Positions 1 to 8,954 of a stretch of 39,948 nt of DNA are shown here, piece after piece. Under the pieces are notes generated by a model. The model had not been told where the DNA came from and searched no databases. It saw only the letters and a program-made list of their open reading frames with translations. The stretch spans positions 1 to 39,948 of the forward strand of contig NZ_FNEK01000047.1 of the NCBI RefSeq assembly GCF_900099935.1, given 5' to 3'. How positions within the stretch are numbered: position 1 is the stretch's first letter; every line of letters begins with the position of its first letter. The stretch is from Aliiruegeria lutimaris. GTDB taxonomy: Bacteria > Pseudomonadota > Alphaproteobacteria > Rhodobacterales > Rhodobacteraceae. The position numbers and the translations under genes are program-made.

Positions 1-287
1 TAGGTCGCGTCGATCATGATCGTCTTCCGATCCGTTCCCTCCGAAGCCAACCCCACCATGATCCGGGCGAATACGCCCATGTCGCTCCACCGCTTCCAAC
101 GGTTGTAGAGTGTCTTCGGTGGGCCGTATTCCTTCGGCGCATCAGACCATCGCAAGCCGTTGCGATTGATGAAGATAATGCCACTCAGAACACGCCTGTC
201 ATCGACACGTGGCTTGCCATGGCTCTTCGGAAAGTTAGGTCGGAGCCGCGCCATTTGTTCGTCAGTCAGCCAGAAAAGATTGCTCAT
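1..287 (-). CDS. IS5-family transposase, N-terminal part (cut by window edge)
   Basis: Reading down from an ATG at 285-287, the minus strand encodes MSNLFWLTDEQMARLRPNFP and continues in frame, without a stop, to the window edge. The 95 visible residues include the stretches KSHGKPRVDDRRVLSGI, INRNGLRWSDAPKEYGP and TLYNRWKRWSDMGVF. These are typical of the N-terminal DUF4096-like domain of IS5-family (IS427-like) transposases. The last codons read MIDAT, where the first catalytic Asp of the DDE domain is expected. The remaining DDE residues lie outside the window, so intactness cannot be judged. It probably moves its own element and has no link to the neighbouring polysaccharide genes. The family call is confident; the subgroup is not. 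Confidence 0.85.
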   Translation of the reverse strand, partial: MSNLFWLTDEQMARLRPNFPKSHGKPRVDDRRVLSGIIFINRNGLRWSDAPKEYGPPKTLYNRWKRWSDMGVFARIMVGLASEGTDRKTIMIDAT

Positions 288-366
288 CACGCCCCCTGAA
301 GTTTGGGAGCTTGAATCAAGATCACGCGGAGACCGCAACCAAATTAATGGGTCCAGAGCCTAGGCG
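1..366. mobile_element. IS5-type insertion sequence, one end
   Basis: The transposase start at 287 is followed by about 75 bases of non-coding DNA that is probably the end of the element. The sequence GGGTCCAGAGCC at about 349-360 is a candidate terminal inverted repeat, but the opposite end is outside the window. The exact boundary and any target duplication are therefore not established. The algX-like gene ends at 407, so the element sits about 40 bases beyond the end of the polysaccharide transcription unit. Confidence 0.6.
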
Positions 367-406
367 ATCCAGCCAGATCTAAGAAAATGTTTTTGTTATG
401 TTGTAA

Positions 407-1516
407 TTATTGTGACGCTCGAAGTGTCTCATGCAGAACCCACGCAGGAATTTCCCAGTCGACAAACTCGAAGATTACGAAGTCTGGCTGAAATTCTTCT
501 ATCGCGGCGCGATTGTACTTGCCGTGACCGTGGTGAGACCATCGGACTTCCCCGAAAACGGAACCCCAGTAGGGTCGAAACAAATCATAGGTGAAACTGT
601 CGCCGATAATCAGGAGGCGGGGTTTTCGAGAGTGCCCAACCTGTTTTGTGTCATAGCTGACAATATAGGAATCCATTGAAACGTGATCGTCGATCTCATT
701 GAATTCTAACTCGGCAACACCAAAAGCGGTCATGTCGAGAATCGGTAGCGATTCGCTTTCGGCAGCTTCGCTGAGACCCGAGAACTGGTCGAGAACACCA
801 AAAAAACTTCCCTCCTCGAAACCTTGTAAAAGATTCATTGGCGCAGGCAGGTCTGCAGCGAGACCTAGCTGAACTATAGCATCGTAAAAGGCGATATATG
901 CTCCGAACTCATTCCAATGTGTGTCGCGTTTAAAATAAAGCGGCGTGGCATCAAGATCAAAATTTTTGAAAAGCAAGTAAGGATCGCTCAAAGGAACACC
1001 CAAACTACCGATTTCATGTACGATAGCGCGCTGTTCGCTCCTTTCGGTATCTTCTGCTCTAGCCCAACGCGGCAATTTCGCATTATAAACGGCATGCTTG
1101 TTGGGCACAGGAATAGCAATAAAATGCGCGCCGACACTAGTGGCCAAGTCTTGGGCCTCCTGCACGTAGCGAGTCATGTTGGTAACGCGCCAAGGCAGGA
1201 ATTCACGCCCACTGTTCCGATCAATCACAGAGGGCGCATTATAGAACAACCAACCCTCGCTCCCTGCAATAACCAATGAGTTTCCGCCGCCATTCAGGGT
1301 CTTGTCGACGGATCTCTTGACCTCAATCATTTGGTTACGCAGCCCAATATTGTCAGATACGAAAGCATCAACCTCGGAAAAGAAAACATCCAATTCGGAC
1401 AAAGTCCCCGGAACGTTTGGGAACTTCTTTCGAACTCGATTTTCCATACTTAGATCGCTACCGAAGAGGCCTGCGATTACGGGAATAACCAAAATGATGA
1501 GAAGCAATCTATCCAT
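407..1516 (-). CDS. AlgX/AlgJ-like SGNH polysaccharide O-acetyltransferase
   Basis: Protein of 369 residues. It starts with a hydrophobic segment (MDRLLLIILVIPVIAGLFG) that probably anchors it in the inner membrane with a periplasmic catalytic domain. The SGNH/AlgX catalytic residues are visible: DTHW near residue 198 (Asp and His) and GDSF near residue 305 (Ser). In alginate-type systems this family transfers acetyl groups onto the exported polysaccharide, using acetyl groups passed through the membrane by an MBOAT partner. That partner is directly upstream: its TGA (1518-1520) is one base from this ATG (1514-1516). An upstream in-frame start would add 16 residues inside the MBOAT gene and is less likely. 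The gene is clearly AT-richer than the rest of the window. The family is clear; the acceptor polymer is inferred. Confidence 0.85.
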   Translation of the reverse strand: MDRLLLIILVIPVIAGLFGSDLSMENRVRKKFPNVPGTLSELDVFFSEVDAFVSDNIGLRNQMIEVKRSVDKTLNGGGNSLVIAGSEGWLFYNAPSVIDRNSGREFLPWRVTNMTRYVQEAQDLATSVGAHFIAIPVPNKHAVYNAKLPRWARAEDTERSEQRAIVHEIGSLGVPLSDPYLLFKNFDLDATPLYFKRDTHWNEFGAYIAFYDAIVQLGLAADLPAPMNLLQGFEEGSFFGVLDQFSGLSEAAESESLPILDMTAFGVAELEFNEIDDHVSMDSYIVSYDTKQVGHSRKPRLLIIGDSFTYDLFRPYWGSVFGEVRWSHHGHGKYNRAAIEEFQPDFVIFEFVDWEIPAWVLHETLRASQ

Positions 1517-1517
1517 A

Positions 1518-2909
1518 TCAGAACCGGAAGTACAAGAATGGACTATAGGTGCTGTTGGCAACATAGATCATGCAGATTACCAAAAGAATAGTGAACCATA
1601 GGTTCGATAACCAGCCGATTCGGTTCAGACGTTTCCAGATCCGGTCACGCTGCGCGCGCGGGGTCAGTCCGAAGAATAGACCCACACCGAATATCACTAA
1701 AATTTCGTTGGAGATGCTGGAGTAGAACTCGGGTGAGATCACGCCGTCCCCATCCATTCCAAACATGCCGCCAATATAGGTGGTGGCATCTCCCAAGGTT
1801 GCGGCACGAAAGAATACCCAACCCAGTAGGACCACAAGAAGCGTGTAGATCCGCGCTACCAGTACCTGGCGCGGCCTGCCAAAGAATCGCTCCAATACTA
1901 GAAAGCTTCCGTGCCACATTCCCCAAACGACGAAGTTCCAGGCAGCACCATGCCAAATTCCAGTGGCGAGGAATACGATCAACAAGTTCGCAATGGTGCG
2001 TGTTTGTCCGTGCCGGTTGCCTCCTAGCGGGATATACACGTAGTCGCGGAACCAACTCGACAGCGATATGTGCCAGCGGCGCCAGAATTCAGTAATGGAT
2101 TGAGATACATAAGGGTCGCGAAAGTTTGTCGGGAATTTGAAACCAAAAAACAGACCAAGCCCAATAGCCATATTGGAATAGCCCGCAAAGTCAAAGAAGA
2201 TTTGCAAAGCATAGGCCGTCACGCCAAACCATGCTTCTCCCATGTCGAGCGCGGACCCCAGAGAGAACGCGTGATCCGCAATCGGCGCGACATTATCGGC
2301 GATGATTACCTTTGAAGCCAGTCCCAGAACAAATAGTTTGGCGCCAACTGAGCGGCGCAGAGGCGTATCAAGCCGTTTGCCCATTTGTGACACGACCGAT
2401 CCCCAGCGGACGATCGGGCCCGCGATCAATTGCGGGAACAGGATGATATAAAGTGCAGTGCGCAACAGTGTTGGATGCTGGAATTTAGCTTCATCGCGGT
2501 GACGGCACACATCTACTAACTGAGAAATCGCTTGAAAGGTAAAGAACGAGATCCCTAGCGGCAAAGCAACTGTCAGTTCGGGCAGCAGGGTAATTCCCGC
2601 TGCATTTAAATTCTCCACCACGAAACCATAGTATTTGAAGAAAGCAAGCAGCGCCAATAGAGTCGTGACAGACAGCCCGAGCACGAGCTGGTGATGCGAT
2701 TTGGCCCGCACCTGATAAACCGCACCCATATGAGTGACCGCAATGACAGTGAAAATGAGCGGGAGGTATTTTAACTCGCCCCAAGTATAAAAGATCACCG
2801 ACGCGCAAAGTAACAGGACATTTCGTGCCTGTACCGTTTTCGTCAGGTAGCACCCCGCCAGGACCAGGGGCAGGAAAGCATACAGGAAAGAAGGGCTGCT
2901 AAACAACAT
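1518..2909 (-). CDS. MBOAT family O-acyltransferase (AlgI-like)
   Basis: Multi-spanning membrane protein of 463 residues. Family hallmarks are EFWRRWHISLSSWFRDYVY (from residue 274), followed by IPLGGNRHG, and IWHGAAWNFVVWGMWHG (from about residue 318). The latter contains the conserved active-site His. Length and motif order match AlgI/DltB/PatA-type MBOAT proteins, which move acyl groups from a cytoplasmic donor to a periplasmic partner. That partner is encoded one base downstream (AlgX-like). RgpF lies 52 bases upstream on the same strand. Together these suggest O-acetylation of a cell-surface glycan made by this locus. The ribosome-binding site is weak, so expression may depend on coupling to the upstream gene. 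Confidence 0.92.
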   Translation of the reverse strand: MLFSSPSFLYAFLPLVLAGCYLTKTVQARNVLLLCASVIFYTWGELKYLPLIFTVIAVTHMGAVYQVRAKSHHQLVLGLSVTTLLALLAFFKYYGFVVENLNAAGITLLPELTVALPLGISFFTFQAISQLVDVCRHRDEAKFQHPTLLRTALYIILFPQLIAGPIVRWGSVVSQMGKRLDTPLRRSVGAKLFVLGLASKVIIADNVAPIADHAFSLGSALDMGEAWFGVTAYALQIFFDFAGYSNMAIGLGLFFGFKFPTNFRDPYVSQSITEFWRRWHISLSSWFRDYVYIPLGGNRHGQTRTIANLLIVFLATGIWHGAAWNFVVWGMWHGSFLVLERFFGRPRQVLVARIYTLLVVLLGWVFFRAATLGDATTYIGGMFGMDGDGVISPEFYSSISNEILVIFGVGLFFGLTPRAQRDRIWKRLNRIGWLSNLWFTILLVICMIYVANSTYSPFLYFRF

Positions 2910-2961
2910 TGGTCCGGGTCATATTCTCAATAGAGCTTTCTAGCGGCCACTTATATTGACT

Positions 2962-4824
2962 TCAGGGGCGCGGTTTTTTTTTCTTGTGTTTGATCCCCAG
3001 CGCTGCGCCAACCATTTTGACCGCAGGTCGGCAATATTCTTCGAACTGGCGCAGGGGACGTGGGGTTCGCAGACGGTATCGGCGTGATTCAGTTTTGCTT
3101 TCAACCAACCCCGACACGTAAGCCATCAAATTGCTATGTGGAGCGACCTTGCTCATCGGGAAATTGGAATACAGACTGTCCATCTTGTATTCCATCAAAG
3201 TTGTGCTCTGCGCCGCAACGAAATCGGGCCAGACGGTTGCTGACATGTAGCCACGGGACTGCGCCACATAGGTCATGGCGCGCTCTTGCCCATGGGCCAG
3301 TCCACCATCTAGGTGGTCCGGTTCTTTGTTGTATTGACAATATTGATACTGGTCGTCGAACATCGGACGAAGAGCATCCGGCCGGAACCAGTAAACCGTG
3401 CCGTAAGCCGCCAATGGCGAAAAAGGTTCTTCGGGAACAGTACAGTTCAAGTCTGCGAGAATCGTGGAAAAGACCGGACGGTTGTCGTACCAGGCATGCC
3501 CCATGGTGCGGTATCCAGTATGGATCATCGGCGCAAAAGCCATACCGACATGCGGGTGGGTGACGAGGAAATCCAATAAGTGCGAGGTATATGCACGATT
3601 GGCCAATACAGAATCGAAGATGAGATTCTTGAAGTATTTTCCCGTCGTAGGGTGGACCTGTGGCGACTTCTTGGAGTGCAGGCGGCAGATAAGGTCGTAG
3701 TTCTTATCCATCACCACGTCTTTAAGGTCGATATAGAGCGAGGACATGTCCCGGCCACGGTTTTCTCCTACGACGCGGATATCGGCCGTGATGCCAGCCT
3801 CAGCGCATTTTCCTTCCAGAACAGCCTTATTTTCTTCAGACGCAGTGGTCACGTAGAAATCGAAATCATGCGGGATATTGCTGACGCGAGCATATATCTC
3901 ATCGAAAGCTTCGGGATAATAGATATGCGCACATGCAGCAATACGCAGAGACGAATCCCATTGGGGCGTATTGTTGTAAGCCTTGCTGTCAAAAGTGAAT
4001 TGGTAAGCCAAATTGGTGTGCAGTGTACGAAGCGACGTAGTCTTTAGCAGGGCGTCCCAAAGGAGCCTTGTGGGGTAATCTGTAACTGACTCCAGATAAG
4101 GAATGACCCGTTCCAAGTTGATCTGGTACTCGTCCAGTAACGCCGGAGAACTGTGAAACGGATGCAACAGGAAGAACGGAGAGCGTCCCTTCTGGAGGGT
4201 CTCGTTCATTTCGAGAAATAGCGGGTAGATTGTCTCATAGTTCTCAGGCCGGATGAATGCATCAAGCGTGTAGCCGCGGCTTTGGAAATATGGAGCCAAC
4301 TTGAAAGCATAATCCTGCCATACGCCGGATCCGTCGCTCTTGGGGCATTCATTGCTCCAGAAGTTCTCGAAATCGGCTGACCTCAAAACCCGGCTTCCAA
4401 AGCACAGATAGACACTGACCAGATTGTCGGGATCGCTTTCAACAGCCTTGCCATCGGTACGGCTACCCAGCGACCATAGATCCGCGCCGCGCTCCTCCAT
4501 ATGAGCGTAAACGTCCTCCACAGGGAAGACCGGCCCGACCAGATCATGATCCATCAATGTAAGGTCATCGAATTTCCGCACCTGGTCCCAGCCCAAGTGC
4601 TGCAGACCCTTCTGGTAACCCTCAAGATGGTGGTTAGGCGCCGTTTCCATTGGCAATAGATCGTCGCTAACCGTCTTCAGAATATCCAGCGTATCTGTCT
4701 CGGGAACATCGCTGCAAACCACCAGAATGTGGTCAAAGATCGGACGCAACTTTTCAAGACAGTGCAGCGCGTAGCCAGAAACGCCACCACGGCGCACCTC
4801 AAGGGTATAGATCAATCCGCGCAT
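2962..4824 (-). CDS. RgpF-like rhamnan synthesis protein
   Basis: Protein of 620 residues. The C-terminal two-thirds match the rhamnan synthesis protein F family (PF05045), with stretches such as RIAACAHIYYPEAFDEI, DIRVVGENRGRDMSSL, YDLICRLHSKKSPQ and PLAAYGTVYWFRPDAL. Proteins of this family take part in assembly of rhamnose-containing cell-wall or lipopolysaccharide chains, probably as glycosyltransferases. The N-terminal third (RGLIYTLEVRRGGVSGYAL onward) is also RgpF-like. The tail is very basic (KHKKKKPRP), which suggests membrane-surface contact. The chosen ATG (4822-4824) overlaps the epimerase stop as ATGA, indicating translational coupling. An in-frame start 8 codons upstream, inside the epimerase gene, is less likely. 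Acceptor and linkage cannot be told from sequence. Confidence 0.88.
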   Translation of the reverse strand: MRGLIYTLEVRRGGVSGYALHCLEKLRPIFDHILVVCSDVPETDTLDILKTVSDDLLPMETAPNHHLEGYQKGLQHLGWDQVRKFDDLTLMDHDLVGPVFPVEDVYAHMEERGADLWSLGSRTDGKAVESDPDNLVSVYLCFGSRVLRSADFENFWSNECPKSDGSGVWQDYAFKLAPYFQSRGYTLDAFIRPENYETIYPLFLEMNETLQKGRSPFFLLHPFHSSPALLDEYQINLERVIPYLESVTDYPTRLLWDALLKTTSLRTLHTNLAYQFTFDSKAYNNTPQWDSSLRIAACAHIYYPEAFDEIYARVSNIPHDFDFYVTTASEENKAVLEGKCAEAGITADIRVVGENRGRDMSSLYIDLKDVVMDKNYDLICRLHSKKSPQVHPTTGKYFKNLIFDSVLANRAYTSHLLDFLVTHPHVGMAFAPMIHTGYRTMGHAWYDNRPVFSTILADLNCTVPEEPFSPLAAYGTVYWFRPDALRPMFDDQYQYCQYNKEPDHLDGGLAHGQERAMTYVAQSRGYMSATVWPDFVAAQSTTLMEYKMDSLYSNFPMSKVAPHSNLMAYVSGLVESKTESRRYRLRTPRPLRQFEEYCRPAVKMVGAALGIKHKKKKPRP

Positions 4825-5912
4825 CACGCCTGATCCTCTTTGGCCCACTTGCTAAATTGTTCCAATCCTTGCTTGACGGAAACCTGCGGTGTCCAACCCA
4901 GCAAAGCCTGTGCTTTGCTGATATCGGCTATAGCATAACGGATGTCGCCTGCACGGAAGTTGCCCGTTATCTTTAGGCCATTGCGCTCATCACCGACCAG
5001 GTTGATCATCTCTTTCGCGACGTCGAGAATGGTGGCCGCCTCGCCGGCTCCGATGTCGACGATCTCGTCAGAGAAACTTTCGAGGGCCACAGTGCTGGCA
5101 AAAGCACGCACCACGTCATCCACATAGACGAAATCGCGGGTGATCTCGCCGTCCTCATAGATGTTGAGCGTTTTGCCTTGCATGATCTGGTCTGCAAAGA
5201 TCGAGATGACGCCTGTATAAGGGTTCGACATCGATTGACCAGGGCCATAGACGTTTTGCAATCGTAGGATGCCGACTTCAGTCTGGGTACCCCAGAAGGC
5301 CTGAGTCAGAAGGTATTCCTGCATCAGTTTGGTTGAAGCATAAATCGAGGCCGGGGCTACTGGGCAGATATCGGCAGCGGTCGGCACGGGGGTCAAGCTT
5401 TCACCGCTGGCAGATTTTGGCTGAAAGTCACCCTTGGACAGGTCCTCGTTGGTTCGGGCCACTGCCGCAGTGGGGCGGCCTTCCATGTTCACGCAGGCAC
5501 CTTCACCGTAGACGCTGCGCGAGCCCGCCAGGACGATACGGCGTACACTCCCCATCCCAAGCATTTCTGATGAACGCACAGATTCAATCAGATTTGTAGT
5601 ACCGATGATGTTGACCTCGTTGTAGCGAGTCGGGTGGTCGAAAGACTGACCGGTGCCTGTCTCAGCTGCGAGGTGAAAGATGTAGTCGGGCGATGTCTCG
5701 GTCACGGCGCGCTGTATGTCATCGCGGGTACGAATATCTCCAACAATCAGTTTTGCGCCTGACGCTTTGGCGATACTGTAGTTTGTTTCATTCAGGAAGT
5801 GGACCTGCGGGTGCAGGGAATCGAAAATCGTGACGTCATGCCCAAGCTTTACTAGTTCAGCGCTAAGCCGCGAGCCAATGAACCCTGCTCCACCAGTGAT
5901 CAAGATTTTCAT
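4824..5912 (-). CDS. NAD-dependent NDP-sugar epimerase (dTDP-L-rhamnose 4-epimerase-like)
   Basis: Short-chain dehydrogenase of 362 residues with the extended-SDR layout. The nucleotide-binding motif GGAGFIG is at the very N terminus (MKILITGGAGFIGSRL), and the catalytic Tyr/Lys pair is in SIYASTKLMQEY. The tract LHPQVHFLNETN followed by GDIRTRDDI resembles dTDP-L-rhamnose 4-epimerases (WbiB type), which make dTDP-6-deoxy-L-talose. Another NDP-hexose 4-epimerase or dehydratase is possible. The start at 5912 is supported by GGAGA six to seven bases upstream; a start 10 codons earlier has none. The gene is first in the minus-strand unit with rgpF, MBOAT and algX-like, so it probably supplies a sugar nucleotide for that glycan. 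No convincing promoter was seen in 5913-6078. Confidence 0.85.
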   Translation of the reverse strand: MKILITGGAGFIGSRLSAELVKLGHDVTIFDSLHPQVHFLNETNYSIAKASGAKLIVGDIRTRDDIQRAVTETSPDYIFHLAAETGTGQSFDHPTRYNEVNIIGTTNLIESVRSSEMLGMGSVRRIVLAGSRSVYGEGACVNMEGRPTAAVARTNEDLSKGDFQPKSASGESLTPVPTAADICPVAPASIYASTKLMQEYLLTQAFWGTQTEVGILRLQNVYGPGQSMSNPYTGVISIFADQIMQGKTLNIYEDGEITRDFVYVDDVVRAFASTVALESFSDEIVDIGAGEAATILDVAKEMINLVGDERNGLKITGNFRAGDIRYAIADISKAQALLGWTPQVSVKQGLEQFSKWAKEDQA

Positions 5913-6078
5913 GACTTTCTCCACATTTTTTGGCGTCAACACATCACTGGTACGTTAAAGTTTTGTTCGAATCGCATACCGAGTCGCTAGGCGTCTATAG
6001 CCAAAGAAACATCTGATCAAGGTCATGTCAGAAGAACTTAGCTTGCGGCGTTGGAAGGGATGTCTGTCTTCAGTTGGT

Positions 6079-6360
6079 TCAGGCAGTTGATCGTTTTTTC
6101 ATACGGAGGCTCTGGCTCTTCTTTGGTTGACAATATGCGTTTTCAGTTTCGTGACGCAAGCGCCGCACGATCATGGTTTTCCGTTTAATCTCCTCTCGCT
6201 GTTTCAGGATCTGCTCGGTACGCCCGACGTAGACGTCAGCGGGTGTCAGGTTGCCGAGACTCTTGTGGTACCGGCGGGTAGTGCAGTACGCGACGAAAGC
6301 GCCGATCCGGCGCTCGAGATCGGCGGGCAAGAAGTAATGCTCAATCAAGACGCGGTTTTC
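6079..6360 (-). pseudogene. IS3-family transposase orfB, C-terminal remnant
   Basis: The minus strand encodes ENRVLIEHYFLPADLERRIG, then YCTTRRYHKSLGNLTPADVY and LKQREEIKRKT. This is the C-terminal end of the integrase core of IS3-family orfB, including the region of the final catalytic Glu and the RYHxSL motif. Everything upstream of ENRVL is missing, and the adjoining DNA reads as a different transposase on the other strand. The C terminus also runs past the usual end. It cannot be functional. Confidence 0.8.
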
Positions 6361-6404
6361 ATTGTCTGATGAGGGAGCCGCCAATCATTGCCCGGCAGGC
6401 GATG

Positions 6405-6800
6405 CACGGCATCGCTGCGAGGGGGCGCAAAGTGCATTTGGCAATGAGCACAGCCACCTCCGACCTGCGCGCCGTGGACTTCACCCCCAGCCGCGATGTC
6501 CGCTCTTATGGTTTGCAGGCAAACAACTGCATGGCAGTGGACAGTTCGATCTTGCCGGACCTTCTCGATCAGGTTCCACAAGACGAGCAGATCGGCACTG
6601 TGACAGCCGACCGTGCCCATGACACCCGCCGCTGCCAAACAACCATTATCGACCGGCAGGCCACTCCAATCATTCCGATCCGCAAGAACGGTCGGCTCAG
6701 GAAGGAAGATTGCCCGGCTGCGAAGATCAGGAACGAAACCCTGCGCGCCACCCGCCACTTTGGCCGCGCGTTCGGGAAGCGTTGGACCGGATACCATGCC
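6405..6800 (+). pseudogene. IS5-family transposase remnant (DDE core)
   Basis: The plus strand reads ARGRKVHLAMSTATSDLRAV, LLDQVPQDEQIGTVTADRAH, DTRRCQTTIIDRQATPIIPI and LRATRHFGRAFGKRWTGYH. This is the catalytic core of an IS5-type transposase different from the one at position 1. The N-terminal domain is missing. About 17 unrelated residues (VRSYGLQANNCMAVDSS) interrupt the core. Homology stops after TGYHA at about 6800, where the final catalytic Glu region should follow. The fragment is open but cannot encode an active enzyme. It lies between two IS3 fragments, so the region has been invaded at least twice. Confidence 0.8.
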
Positions 6801-6907
6801 ATGCTGGACGCTCTTTCCGCGGATATGCGGTTTCGACTTTGGACTGCCCTCACTGAAGTGGCCCACCAGCTGGGGCAAGTTTACCCCGAAGATTGGATGA
6901 CTAAGAG

Positions 6908-7357
6908 ATGGCTGGGAAACGAGATAAGCCCGAGGACTTCTTATCGAAGTTGCGTTAGGTGGAAGTGCTGCAAGGGTAAGGAGTGACTGTTGCAGATGCG
7001 GTGCGCCAGATTGGCGTGACGCAGCAGACCTACTACCGCTGACGCAAGTTGTATGGCGGGATGGGGCGCGTACAACTGAAGCGGCTGAAAGAACTGGACA
7101 AGGAGACCCAGAGGCTCAGATGGGCTGTAGCTGATCTGACTCTGGACAAGCTGATCCTGGTGGAAGCCGCGCGGGTAAACTTCTGAGCCCTTCGCGTCGT
7201 CTCAAATGCATCGACCATGTGCGATAGGAATTGGGCGTATCAGAGCGTCGGACCTGTTGCACTCTGGGTCAGCACCGATCCACACAGCGCAAGGTTCCAT
7301 GAGCCCGTCATGATGAGGGGCGTCTAACGGGCGACATCATCGAACTGGCGAGACAGG
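6908..7357 (+). pseudogene. IS3-family orfA/orfB remnant with several nonsense codons
   Basis: From the ATG at 6908 the plus strand reads MAGKRDKPEDFLSKLR, stop, VEVLQG, stop, GVTVADAVRQIGVTQQTYYR, stop, RKLYGGMGRVQLKRLKELDK, and on to LILVEAARVNF before the usual orfA end. This is an IS3-type orfA (helix-turn-helix protein). The start of orfB follows (ALRVV/SRRLKCIDHVR, stop, ELGVSERRTCCTLGQHRSTQ) and runs to IIELARQ at about 7357, where homology ends abruptly. At least five in-frame stops interrupt otherwise well-conserved protein, so this is decayed. The rest of orfB is missing from this strand. Confidence 0.85.
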
Positions 7358-7374
7358 AGGTCAAACTGGTTTGA

Positions 7375-8875
<1,501 letters not shown>

Positions 8876-8954
8876 GGCGCTGTCGCGCTGGCTTCGTTCC
8901 GTGCCAGGTGATATGCGGTCTCCAAAGCGAATTGGCGGCAGGAAAGGCGGTCGG

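Noticed and set aside
160-363. 67-codon plus-strand frame at the left edge
   Set aside because: It is antisense to the IS5 transposase N terminus and its end region, with no motif.
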